A stretch of DNA of 14,504 nucleotides, from contig CAPNAQ010000030.1 in NCBI GenBank assembly GCA_948663505.1, forward strand, positions 1 through 14,504, given 5' to 3'. Shown here piece by piece: positions 1 through 6,996 of this stretch. The position numbers and the translations under genes were made by a program. Source of the DNA: an uncultured Clostridia bacterium. GTDB taxonomy: Bacteria; Bacillota; Clostridia; TANB77; CAG-508. The notes beneath the pieces are model-generated. The model saw nothing but the letters and a program-made list of their open reading frames with translations. It was not told where the DNA came from and did no database searches. Each line of letters opens with the position of its first letter. The stretch's first letter is position 1.

Positions 1-486
1 TTTTTATCAAATATAATAAATTCAAAAATAGATGAAATTCCAAAAAAAACAAATGATCAATTTATATTTAATATAAAATATAAAAATACTAAATTGAATG
101 CAGTTAATTTGTTAGATACAACAGATAGAGAGACTTTAGTATATGAAAAAATAGCACCAGGAACTCAAGGAGATTTTAGTATTATTATATCTAGTAATAA
201 ACAATCAAAATTTAAAGTTATGTTCAAAAGTTTAAATGAAAAACCAAAAAATTTAAAATTTAGTGCATTTTCAGATGGAAAAGTAATATCATCAGAAAAA
301 AGCTCACTAGAAGAATTATCAAAAGATTTGGTCGGACAAGTAGAAAAAAACCAAATAAAAATAATCATAATTAATTGGTATTGGAATTATGAAAATTCTG
401 AAAGTAATAATATTCAAGATACAGAAGATAGTAAAAGACTTCATCAATATCAGTTTGATATATATGCACAAGGTGAAGAACAATAG
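1..486 (+). CDS. TasA/camelysin-like secreted surface protein, C-terminal part (5' truncated by window)
   Basis: The reading frame is open from base 1 to the TAG at 484-486, so the gene begins upstream; the TTG at 94 is only an internal codon. The visible part is about 161 residues with no membrane segment. The phrase IAPGTQGDFSIII is typical of the TasA/camelysin family (SipW-processed biofilm or surface proteins), where an 'APGT-G-F' turn opens a beta-sandwich. The C-terminal stretch ending in Y-F-D-I-Y-A-Q-G-E-E-Q also fits the family end, in which a final beta-strand closes the fold. Such proteins are exported and assemble outside the cell, usually encoded beside a SipW-type signal peptidase; none is visible here but it could lie upstream. 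The next gene starts within a few bases, so the two are probably one operon. Assignment is by motif only; the missing N-terminus prevents checking the signal peptide. Confidence 0.6.
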   Translation, partial: FLSNIINSKIDEIPKKTNDQFIFNIKYKNTKLNAVNLLDTTDRETLVYEKIAPGTQGDFSIIISSNKQSKFKVMFKSLNEKPKNLKFSAFSDGKVISSEKSSLEELSKDLVGQVEKNQIKIIIINWYWNYENSESNNIQDTEDSKRLHQYQFDIYAQGEEQ

Positions 487-490
487 GAGG
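485..490 (+). promoter_or_regulatory. Strong Shine-Dalgarno that argues against the GTG start
   Basis: AGGAGG at 485-490 is a perfect ribosome binding site. It overlaps the last codon of the TasA-like gene and the GTG at 490. The only codon at normal spacing (8 bases) in the open frame is ATT at 499-501; no ATG, GTG or TTG lies at a usable distance until the adjacent ATG and TTG at 592 and 595, which would remove the signal peptide. Confidence 0.6.
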
Positions 491-1839
491 TGTATAACAT
501 TAAAAATAAAATAATATATTTATTCTTACTAATAATATTTTTATTATCAGTTAATACAATTACAAGTGCAAAATATGTAATTGACAAAAATATGTTGATA
601 GCAAATATAAATATAGACCGAACAAAACCAGTAATTGAAGTAATTCAAATAAAAAATACAAATGAAGGGTATGAAAAATATGCAAATAAAACACATACAA
701 TTACAGTTACAATAAAAATAATAGAAAAAAATATAAAAGATGTTTATTTAGATAAACAACATATTGATTTATTTGTAGGAGATAAAAGTGTAATTCCAAA
801 TAGCCTTACTGTGAATAAAATACAAGCAAATGAGAACATTTATGAATTAGTTTTTAATGGAATTAGTGAAAATGGAAATTTAAATATTAATATAAAGAAA
901 GGTACTGTAATAGATAAAGCAGGTTGGGAAAATGAAGTAGTTAATATAAATACACAAATTGTAATTGATAATATTGCTCCTGAAGGTATATTTACAGAAC
1001 AATCAATAGATGTAGGTAAAGTAAATGCTAATATAAAATTAAGTGAGCAAATTAGAAATTTAGATGGTTGGCAATTTTCTGAAGATAATTTAAATATAAA
1101 TAAAGATTTTACTAATAATATTTCATATGAATTACCAATTATGGATTTTGCAGGAAATGTTTCAAAAGTTAACATTGATATAACAAAAGCTACATATATT
1201 AATATAAGTTATGCTTCTCATAATTCAGAAGTTGGTTGGACTTGTGGATATGGAAATTATGATATAGCAGGAAAAAAAGCAATCCAAGAAAACCCAATAT
1301 ATAAAACAGAAGCATTAGCCTTTAATATTAGTGGAAATGTTGATACAGATTTTCTACAAGCTAGAGCGTTTGTATATACTCATTGGGGAGAAGGTATTAC
1401 TGGAAAGTGTCGTACATCAGGTCTATTGTATAATTATGGATATAATCCAAATCATGATACATATAAAACAATGAATTCAGAAGGTCTAGTAACAATTGAA
1501 GGCAAAAAATATTTTCAATTAGGTGGAAGCGGCATAAATGCTAAACAAAGTATAGGGACAAATGGTGGTAATCCTATTCCTGATGAAATAAGTAGACAAT
1601 ATCATTATGGAATTTCAGGAATAAACTTAAAATTGAAAGATTATTCTCAGTTTTCTGTTATATATCAAATATTTATTAATAAAGTTGGTTGGATTTCTGC
1701 ATGTTCTGATGGACAAGATTGTATGTATAATCAGAAAAAGCCAATGTCAGCATTTAGAGTTGCGTTAGTTCCAAAATCTGAAAAACAATTTGTTTTAGAT
1801 ACTTGGAATAAGGATATTGGTAGTTTTAATATAAAATAG
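490..1839 (+). CDS. Secreted Ig-like protein with two ChW-like repeats
   Basis: The 449-residue frame opens with a lysine-containing n-region, a hydrophobic core (about residues 8-22) and a cleavage-like TSA-K site near residue 27, so it is an exported protein. Residues about 45-235 look like two beta-rich Ig-like modules (TKPVIEV and DNIAPEGIF openings, DFAGNVSKV ending). Two segments resemble the clostridial hydrophobic W (ChW) repeat: residues 238-280 (HNSEVGWTCGYG...AGKKA...TEALAFNI) and 388-427 (YQIFINKVGWISACSDGQ...MSAFRVAL). ChW repeats are surface or adhesion modules found mainly in Clostridium. No sortase motif or C-terminal anchor is visible. It follows the TasA-like gene by 3 bases. 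The start is uncertain: GTG at 490 overlaps the Shine-Dalgarno AGGAGG at 485-490, so translation more likely starts at the in-frame ATT at 499, 8 bases downstream. A hairpin terminator follows the stop. Confidence 0.7.
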   Translation: MYNIKNKIIYLFLLIIFLLSVNTITSAKYVIDKNMLIANINIDRTKPVIEVIQIKNTNEGYEKYANKTHTITVTIKIIEKNIKDVYLDKQHIDLFVGDKSVIPNSLTVNKIQANENIYELVFNGISENGNLNINIKKGTVIDKAGWENEVVNINTQIVIDNIAPEGIFTEQSIDVGKVNANIKLSEQIRNLDGWQFSEDNLNINKDFTNNISYELPIMDFAGNVSKVNIDITKATYINISYASHNSEVGWTCGYGNYDIAGKKAIQENPIYKTEALAFNISGNVDTDFLQARAFVYTHWGEGITGKCRTSGLLYNYGYNPNHDTYKTMNSEGLVTIEGKKYFQLGGSGINAKQSIGTNGGNPIPDEISRQYHYGISGINLKLKDYSQFSVIYQIFINKVGWISACSDGQDCMYNQKKPMSAFRVALVPKSEKQFVLDTWNKDIGSFNIK

Positions 1840-1843
1840 ATTG

Positions 1844-1878
1844 AAATGGGATTAAACAAGATTATTTTAATCCCATTT
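1844..1878 (+). terminator. Hairpin terminator after the surface operon
   Basis: A perfect 13-bp inverted repeat: AAATGGGATTAAA at 1844-1856 and TTTAATCCCATTT at 1866-1878, with a 9-base loop. It begins five bases after the stop codon. The T-run after the stem is short, so termination may be modest; the A/T-rich symmetrical stem could also work from the other strand. Confidence 0.65.
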
Positions 1879-1958
1879 AGTATATTAAAGTTAATAAAAG
1901 TCATATAGAGTTTATAATAAAATGGAATATATGAGATGAAAAATATCAAAAAATTGTA

Positions 1959-1987
1959 TTGACAGAATTTATGGAAATATATATAAT
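1959..1987 (+). promoter_or_regulatory. Consensus sigma-A promoter for tRNA-Gln
   Basis: TTGACA at 1959-1964 and TATAAT at 1982-1987, separated by exactly 17 bases: a perfect match to the housekeeping consensus. Transcription should begin near 1993-1995 and run through a leader of about 95 bases into the tRNA. Such strength suits a stable RNA gene. Confidence 0.85.
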
Positions 1988-2025
1988 TGAATTATCAAAG
2001 TTCATATTGAGGTATTTCCAAGTTG

Positions 2026-2061
2026 CTGAGGTTGTTCAACTGAAAACAGTTACAACGTCAG
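2026..2061 (+). other. Hairpin in the leader upstream of tRNA-Gln
   Basis: Three nested helices fold around an AAAA loop: CTGA 2026-2029 with TCAG 2058-2061, GTTGT 2031-2035 with ACAAC 2052-2056, and AACTG 2038-2042 with CAGTT 2047-2051. They are interrupted only by a G-G mismatch and a two-base bulge. It lies between the promoter and the tRNA and is not followed by a T-run, so it is not a simple terminator. It may be part of the tRNA precursor, for example a processing signal, or a small RNA of its own. Confidence 0.5.
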
Positions 2062-2089
2062 TTCTCTAATATTTCAAATAATTTTAAAT

Positions 2090-2164
2090 TGGGGTGTCGC
2101 CAAGTGGTAAGGCAATCGGCTCTGACCCGATCATTCGTAAGTTCGAATCTTACCACCCCAGCCA
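2090..2164 (+). tRNA. tRNA-Gln (anticodon CTG), CCA encoded
   Basis: The sequence folds into a full cloverleaf. The acceptor stem TGGGGTG (2090-2096) pairs with CACCCCA (2154-2160). The D stem is GCC/GGC around a loop containing GTGG. The anticodon stem ATCGG/CCGAT encloses the loop CTCTGAC with anticodon CTG, which reads CAG (Gln). The variable loop is CATTC and the T arm GTAAG/CTTAC encloses TTCGAAT. The discriminator base is G at 2161 and CCA is encoded at 2162-2164. A T1-A72 end pair, as seen here, is typical of glutamine tRNAs. It converges with the DUF1836 gene, whose stop lies only 8 bases away. Confidence 0.93.
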
Positions 2165-2172
2165 AACATGTA

Positions 2173-2679
2173 TTATATAGTGTTAACAACATAAATTTTA
2201 TAACTACAAGAAAGTAACACAGATTTAAGTAAGTATAAATTATCACTACTAGAATTTTTATCAATAAAATCTTTTTTAGTAAAAGTACACAATAAAGCTT
2301 CTTCAAATAATTTACAAAATTTATCATAAGCATTTTCAACAGTAGAATCAACTATCGCGATCTCAATCAAATTTTTAATTTCTTGCATACTATAAACTTG
2401 TTTTAGAACACAAATTGCAAATAACTTAGCAATTTGAACTTTAGAATACTGTTTTTTTATTGGTGCTTCAATCAAATTATTTTTCACATAATTATTAATC
2501 ATAGTTTTTGTTAAAAGCTCATTTTCTCCTTTTTTATAATCAATATTTGGAAAAATATATGGAGATAAACAATCGTTAATCAAATTTACAACCTGATCTA
2601 AGTATAAATTTATATTAGGTAATTCTTTCCATCTAGGAATATGAAAATTTTCTATTGAAATTTTAATTTTATTATTCAT
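2173..2679 (-). CDS. DUF1836 family protein, putative HTH regulator
   Basis: A 168-residue cytoplasmic protein with the DUF1836 layout. Near the N-terminus it has IPRWKELPNINLYLDQVV (residues 14-31), followed by a helix-turn-helix-like block, LTKTMINNYVKNNLI (56-70). The next block, PIKKQYSKVQIAKLFAIC (73-90), continues into VLKQVYSMQEI. The family is found in Firmicutes and resembles MerR-type winged helices; its targets are not established. The length is normal for the family. The start is ATG at 2679, preceded on this strand by an AAGGGGA ribosome site. The gene diverges from the nitronate monooxygenase gene across 171 bases, so regulation of that neighbour is possible but only an inference. 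Its stop lies very close to the tRNA-Gln 3' end. Confidence 0.8.
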   Translation of the reverse strand: MNNKIKISIENFHIPRWKELPNINLYLDQVVNLINDCLSPYIFPNIDYKKGENELLTKTMINNYVKNNLIEAPIKKQYSKVQIAKLFAICVLKQVYSMQEIKNLIEIAIVDSTVENAYDKFCKLFEEALLCTFTKKDFIDKNSSSDNLYLLKSVLLSCSYKIYVVNTI

Positions 2680-2789
2680 AACTGTCCCCTTAAATTTTGA
2701 TTATAATGTATTAAATAATTTTAACAGGCCAAAAAGTATAATAATACATTTATACCATAATAGCATTTATTGAATATTTAGTCAATAAG

Positions 2790-2816
2790 TTGACACAGTT
2801 GATAATAAATGATAAT
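2790..2816 (+). promoter_or_regulatory. Possible promoter for the nitronate monooxygenase gene
   Basis: TTGACA at 2790-2795 and GATAAT at 2811-2816. The -35 box is perfect but the spacer is only 15 bases, so activity may depend on an activator or on a better -10 choice. A 7-bp inverted repeat follows at 2815-2835. Confidence 0.4.
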
Positions 2817-2835
2817 CTAGTATAGAAAACTAGAT
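2815..2835 (+). promoter_or_regulatory. Inverted repeat before the ribosome site (possible operator)
   Basis: ATCTAGT at 2815-2821 and ACTAGAT at 2829-2835 form a perfect 7-bp repeat around 7 bases. It overlaps the proposed -10 box and abuts the ribosome site AAGGAGG (2836-2842). It could bind a regulator or form a small 5' UTR hairpin. No known regulator consensus was recognised. Confidence 0.35.
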
Positions 2836-2850
2836 AAGGAGGAGATATAA

Positions 2851-3909
2851 ATGAAAGGTATAAAAGTTGGAAATAAGACATCAAAATATCCAATAATTCA
2901 AGGTGGTATGGGAGTAGGTGTTTCTATGCATAATTTAGCAGGAAATGTTAGTAAAGAAGGTGGAATTGGAATTATTTCTACAGCAGATATTGGATATCAA
3001 GAAGATGATTTTGAAAAAGATCCTATGAAATCAAATTTGAGAGCAATTGGAAAGGAAATACAAAAAGCTAGAAGTATTGCAGGAGAAGATAAAATAATTG
3101 GAGTTAATATAATGGTAGCATTAAAAAATTATGCAGATATTGTAAAAGAATGTGTAAAACAAAAAATAGATTTAATAATATCAGGAGCGGGAATACCAAA
3201 AGAACTTCCAGAATATGTGCAAGGAACTAACACAAAAATTGCACCAATTGTATCATCTTTTAGGTGCTGTAAACTAATTGTTGAACATTGGATAAAAAAA
3301 TATAATTACATTGCAGACATGATAGTAATTGAAGGACCAGAAGCAGGAGGACATTTAGGATTTAAAAAAGAGGAATTAGAAGAGGGAGCGAAACCTAAAT
3401 TAGAAGATATTACACTAGAAGTAGTAAATTATATAAAGCAAGTAGAAATAAAAACAGGGAAAAGTATTCCAGTTATAGCTGCAGGTGGGATTTGGGATTC
3501 AAAAGATATAAAAAGATTTTTAAACTTGGGTGCTAGTGGTGTTCAGATGGCAACTAGATTTGTTGCTACAAATGAATGTGATGCCTCAATAGAATTTAAA
3601 AATGCTTATATTAATGCTAAAGATGAAGATATTAAAATAATTAAAAGTCCTGTTGGTATGCCAGGTAGGGCTATTAATAATAATTTTATAAAAAAAATGG
3701 AAAAGGAAAATTGTAAAATAAATAGGTGTTATAATTGCATAAAAACATGTAATGTTTTGAAAAGTCCATATTGTATTACAAAAGCATTAATAAATTCAGT
3801 AAAAGGAGATTTAGACAATGGTTTGATTTTTTGTGGTAGTAGTGTTGGTAAAATAAAAAATATTGTTTCAGTCCATGATTTAATGCAAGAATTAGTTTGT
3901 GAATTATAG
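2851..3909 (+). CDS. Nitronate monooxygenase-type FMN oxidoreductase
   Basis: A 352-residue TIM-barrel flavoenzyme of the 2-nitropropane dioxygenase/nitronate monooxygenase (NMO) family. Motifs in order: IIQGGMGVGVS (15-25), the flavin-binding start; GPEAGGHLG (162-170), with H168 in the position of the family's catalytic histidine; PVIAAGGIWD (207-216) and GVQMATRFVAT (230-240), both phosphate-binding loops. Members oxidise alkyl nitronates or act as FabK-type enoyl-ACP reductases. FabK is usually nearer 310 residues, and no fatty-acid synthesis genes are adjacent. The C-terminus carries C293-x2-C296-x3-C300-x7-C308, common in clostridial homologues and metal-cluster-like, of unproven function. 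ATG at 2851 follows AAGGAGG at good spacing. The gene is monocistronic and divergent from the DUF1836 gene. The precise substrate cannot be told from sequence. Confidence 0.85.
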   Translation: MKGIKVGNKTSKYPIIQGGMGVGVSMHNLAGNVSKEGGIGIISTADIGYQEDDFEKDPMKSNLRAIGKEIQKARSIAGEDKIIGVNIMVALKNYADIVKECVKQKIDLIISGAGIPKELPEYVQGTNTKIAPIVSSFRCCKLIVEHWIKKYNYIADMIVIEGPEAGGHLGFKKEELEEGAKPKLEDITLEVVNYIKQVEIKTGKSIPVIAAGGIWDSKDIKRFLNLGASGVQMATRFVATNECDASIEFKNAYINAKDEDIKIIKSPVGMPGRAINNNFIKKMEKENCKINRCYNCIKTCNVLKSPYCITKALINSVKGDLDNGLIFCGSSVGKIKNIVSVHDLMQELVCEL

Positions 3910-3917
3910 TATATATC

Positions 3918-3948
3918 TTTTTTCTATAGTTAAATTTATAGTAAAAAA
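3918..3948. terminator. Weak A/T-rich hairpin after the nitronate monooxygenase gene
   Basis: CTATA at 3924-3928 pairs with TATAG at 3937-3941; a T-run (3918-3923) lies on one side and an A-run (3943-3949) on the other. The layout could terminate transcription in either direction, but the stem core is short and A/T-only except for one pair. Confidence 0.3.
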
Positions 3949-3979
3949 ACTGAAACTTAAAAAAATATTATTATTGTTT

Positions 3980-4008
3980 TTGTTTTGATTTTATGATATA
4001 AGTATGAT
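3980..4008 (+). promoter_or_regulatory. Possible promoter for the pilin-like gene
   Basis: TTGTTT at 3980-3985 and TATGAT at 4003-4008 with a 17-base spacer. An overlapping alternative is TTGTTT at 3974 with TATAAG at 3997. In sequence this AT-rich such matches are common by chance. Confidence 0.35.
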
Positions 4009-4086
4009 AAAAGAAAAAATTAAAATATTTATTCAACCAATTTAGTAATTTTAGAATTATTACAAATGAAAGGACTATGATTAAAT

Positions 4087-4845
4087 ATGAACAAATGCAA
4101 AGAAAGAGGAGTAACATTAGTTGCACTAGTAATAACAATAGTAGTATTAATAATAATAGCATCAATAGGAATAAGTTCAGGTCAAAATTCTATAAAAATA
4201 TCCAAATATAAAGCATTTAGAAATGAATTAAGAATAATACAAGAAAAAGTTAATGTAATAAATGAAAAAGATAAATTAAATATAGGAAATGAAATAACAG
4301 AAGAACAAAAGCAAATATTACATAAGAACGAAATAGCTGAAATAATATTTAAAAATAAAAGTATTGAAGAAAAAGAAGAAATAATAAAAAAATTTAGATT
4401 TTGCAGTAAAGAATACATAGAAAACAATTTCAATATTAATAAAATTTCAAGTGATTATTTAATAAATGCAGAAAAAAGAATAGTTATTAATTGCAAAGGG
4501 CATGAATATGAGGGAAAAAAATATTATATGTTACAGCAAATAAAAGGAGAAGCATATAATGTTGAATATAATAATAAAAATCCAGCAACAGGTACATTTG
4601 AAGCAATTTATGAAAAAGAAGATAATAAATGGAAAATTGAAATAACAAATATAAATTATGAAGGATATAATGAGAATTGGGAAGTAAAATATAAATTGGA
4701 AGAAGAAGATAATTGGAAAACCAGTAATGAATTAACATTTTATGTAAAAGAAACAGGAGCATATCAAATCAAGTTAGTACATGGGGAAGAAATAGAATTA
4801 CAAATGATAACGAAATATATTGTAGAAGAAAGAGAAGAAATATAA
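4087..4845 (+). CDS. Prepilin-like single-pass protein with class III signal sequence
   Basis: A 252-residue protein beginning with KERG|VTLVALVITIVVLIIIASIGI: a short basic leader, a glycine (residue 8) and a hydrophobic helix, as in type IV pilin-like proteins cleaved by a PilD/ComC-type peptidase. The conserved glutamate at mature position 5 is alanine here, as in a widespread clostridial variant (G-I/V-T-L-I/V-A-L), so assembly into a filament is uncertain. Residues about 35-110 are charged and helical. The C-terminal part (about 165-245) is beta-rich and Ig-like (ATGTFEAIY..., GYNENWEVKYKL..., GAYQIKLVHGEE). The ribosome site AAAGGA is 12 bases from the ATG, a little far. The gene lies 57 bases before recD2 and near comFC, so a link to DNA uptake is conceivable. 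Pilus or pseudopilus genes are not otherwise present. Confidence 0.65.
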   Translation: MNKCKERGVTLVALVITIVVLIIIASIGISSGQNSIKISKYKAFRNELRIIQEKVNVINEKDKLNIGNEITEEQKQILHKNEIAEIIFKNKSIEEKEEIIKKFRFCSKEYIENNFNINKISSDYLINAEKRIVINCKGHEYEGKKYYMLQQIKGEAYNVEYNNKNPATGTFEAIYEKEDNKWKIEITNINYEGYNENWEVKYKLEEEDNWKTSNELTFYVKETGAYQIKLVHGEEIELQMITKYIVEEREEI

Positions 4846-4885
4846 GACACTAAGATTTAACAAGTAAAATAGAAAAAGGAAGACA

Positions 4886-4912
4886 ATGAACGGAGCGAAG
4901 CAATGGGCATAG
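4886..4912 (+). other. Possible 8-codon leader ORF overlapping the recD2 start
   Basis: ATG at 4886 sits five bases after AAGGAAG and encodes M-N-G-A-K-Q-W-A then TAG. The stop lies inside the first codons of recD2 in another frame, so translation of the leader could feed ribosomes to the ATG at 4903. The stretch contains CGGAGCGAAG, which also supplies the recD2 ribosome site. It could be chance. Confidence 0.25.
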
Positions 4913-6996
4913 AAATTAAAGGTGAAGTAACAGAAATAATATATCAAAATGAAGTAAATAGTTATACGATAGCGGAATTTGAAACAGAAGAAGAAACAAC
5001 AACAATAGTAGGATACCTACCATTTGTAAAAATTGGAGATACACTAAAAGTAAAAGGAAAATATGTGGAACATAAAGACTATGGACTACAATTTAAAGTA
5101 GAAACATTTGAAAAGATAATGCCAGAAACATTAACTGCATTAGAAAAATATTTATCAAGAGGAAATGTAAAAGGAATAGGAGAGGCAACAGCAAAAAGAA
5201 TAATAAAAAAATTTGGAGAAGACACAATAAATATATTTAAATTTGAGGCACAAAGATTAGCAGAAGTAAAAGGTATAAGTATAAAAAAAGCAGAAGAAAT
5301 AGCAGAAAGTTTTATAGAAAATTGGGAAGTATGGCAAATAGTAGGATTTTTAGAAAGATTTGGAATTGGAGCAGAAAATGCCAAAAAAGTATATGATTTA
5401 TTAGGAATAAATGCAATAGAACAAATTGAAGCAAATCCATATATTTTAATAGATATAGCAAGAGGAGTAGACTTTAAGCAAATAGATCAAATGGCATTAG
5501 ATTTAGGAATAAATTATGACAATCAAAAAAGAGTAGAAAGTGGAATAAAATATGCATTAATAAAATCTACATATAATGGTAATTCATGTGTTATAAAAGA
5601 AAATCTTATTGAATTTGTAATATCATTATTAGATATAACAACAGAAAATGTAGAAGAAAATATTATTAATTTAAAAGCTAAAGAAGAAATCGTAGTAGAA
5701 AAAAGAGATAGTTTAGAATGGATATATCTAGAGAATTTCTATAAAGTAGAAGAAGAAATAGCAATTAGAATAATGAAACTAGATAAAAGTCCAAATATGA
5801 AAGAAATAAAAAATATAGAAAAAGCACTAAAAAAGATAGAGGAAAAGTCAGATATTAAACTGTCTGAGAAACAAAAAGAGGCAGTAGAAGCCATAAATGA
5901 GAACAATGTAACAATAATAACAGGAGGACCAGGAACAGGAAAAACAACAATTATAAAAACTATAATAAATGTATATGAAGAAAGAAATAAAAAAGTAATA
6001 CTAGCTGCTCCAACTGGAAGAGCTGCAAAAAAAATGACAGAAGCTACAGGAAAAGAAGCATCAACATTACATAGACTATTATGTATTGGAAAAATAGATG
6101 ATGAAGGAATCTATTCAAAAAGTAAAGACTATAAAGGAGAACCAATAGATGCAGATATAATAGTAGTAGATGAACTTTCAATGGTTGATATGTTTTTAAT
6201 GAACTATTTATTAAATTGTATATATCAAGGAACAAAATTAATATTAGTAGGAGATATAGATCAATTACCATCAGTTGGGCCAGGAAGTATTTTAAAAGAT
6301 TTAATAAATTCAGATGTAATAAAAACAGTAAAATTAGATAAAATTTTTAGACAAGCTGCAAAAAGTAAAATTATATTAAATGCACATAGAGTAAACAATG
6401 GAGAATTTTTTATACAAAAAGGGGATAGTGAATTATCAGAAGAAACAAAAGAAGACTTCTTTTTTATAAAACAAAATGTGCAAGAAAAAATCTTAAAAGA
6501 AGTAATAAGTTTATCGACAGGTAGATTAGAAAAGTTTGGAAATTATGACTTTTTTAAAAACATACAAGTAATTACTCCAACAAGAAAAGGAGTATTGGGA
6601 ACAAGAGAATTGAATAAGGAATTGCAACAAGTATTAAATCCTAATATAGAAGAATTACCTGAAAAAGTTAGTGGAGGGGTTGTATACAGAGTTGGAGATA
6701 GAATAATGCAAATAAAGAACAATTATGATATTACATGGGAAAGAGAAAAAAATAATATAACAAATATCCAAAATTATGATGAGAAAACAGAAAAAGAACA
6801 AAAAGAAAAAGCAGAAATTGGAACAGGAGTATTTAATGGAGAAATAGGTACAATATTAGAGATTGATGAAAAGCAAAAGATTATAAAAATAAAATTTGAT
6901 GACGAAAAAGTTGCATGGTATGAATATTCTGATTTAGAGCAAATAGAACATAGCTATGCAATAACCATTCATAAAGCACAACGGAAGCGAATTTGA
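4903..6996 (+). CDS. recD2: ATP-dependent DNA helicase RecD2, frameshifted before its last motifs
   Basis: This is the SF1B 5'-3' DNA helicase RecD2 (RecD-like without RecBC), involved in repair and replication-fork maintenance. The N-terminal OB-like and helix-hairpin-helix region spans residues 1-165. Walker A is GGPGTGKT (341-348), motif Ia APTGRAAKKM (369-378), motif II VVDELSMVD (421-429), motif III GDIDQLPSVGPG (450-461) and motif IV DKIFRQA (479-485). After SYAITIHKAQ (residue 693) the family continues with GSEFD, but here an extra base (C at 6982) turns the frame into R-K-R-I-stop. The expected continuation is intact from 6983 to 7192, giving about 762 residues if joined, a normal RecD2 length. 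Start ATG 4903 has GGAG seven bases upstream. Without motifs V and VI the product should lack helicase activity, unless the base is a sequencing error or the frame is corrected. Confidence 0.88.
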   Translation: MGIEIKGEVTEIIYQNEVNSYTIAEFETEEETTTIVGYLPFVKIGDTLKVKGKYVEHKDYGLQFKVETFEKIMPETLTALEKYLSRGNVKGIGEATAKRIIKKFGEDTINIFKFEAQRLAEVKGISIKKAEEIAESFIENWEVWQIVGFLERFGIGAENAKKVYDLLGINAIEQIEANPYILIDIARGVDFKQIDQMALDLGINYDNQKRVESGIKYALIKSTYNGNSCVIKENLIEFVISLLDITTENVEENIINLKAKEEIVVEKRDSLEWIYLENFYKVEEEIAIRIMKLDKSPNMKEIKNIEKALKKIEEKSDIKLSEKQKEAVEAINENNVTIITGGPGTGKTTIIKTIINVYEERNKKVILAAPTGRAAKKMTEATGKEASTLHRLLCIGKIDDEGIYSKSKDYKGEPIDADIIVVDELSMVDMFLMNYLLNCIYQGTKLILVGDIDQLPSVGPGSILKDLINSDVIKTVKLDKIFRQAAKSKIILNAHRVNNGEFFIQKGDSELSEETKEDFFFIKQNVQEKILKEVISLSTGRLEKFGNYDFFKNIQVITPTRKGVLGTRELNKELQQVLNPNIEELPEKVSGGVVYRVGDRIMQIKNNYDITWEREKNNITNIQNYDEKTEKEQKEKAEIGTGVFNGEIGTILEIDEKQKIIKIKFDDEKVAWYEYSDLEQIEHSYAITIHKAQRKRI

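Noticed and set aside
94..486. TTG-initiated 130-residue ORF as a complete gene
   Set aside because: The same frame is open back to base 1 and the TTG has no ribosome site, so this is the 3' part of a longer gene.
1965..2089. T-box riboswitch before the tRNA
   Set aside because: No specifier loop or antiterminator TGGN motif is present, and T-boxes precede aminoacylation or amino-acid genes rather than tRNA genes.
2058..2351. Minus-strand 97-residue ORF
   Set aside because: It runs antisense through the tRNA-Gln and overlaps the DUF1836 gene in another frame; it is a shadow.
2815..2835. FapR-type operator for a FabK-like gene
   Set aside because: The inverted repeat does not match the FapR consensus I know, and the gene is closer to nitronate monooxygenases.
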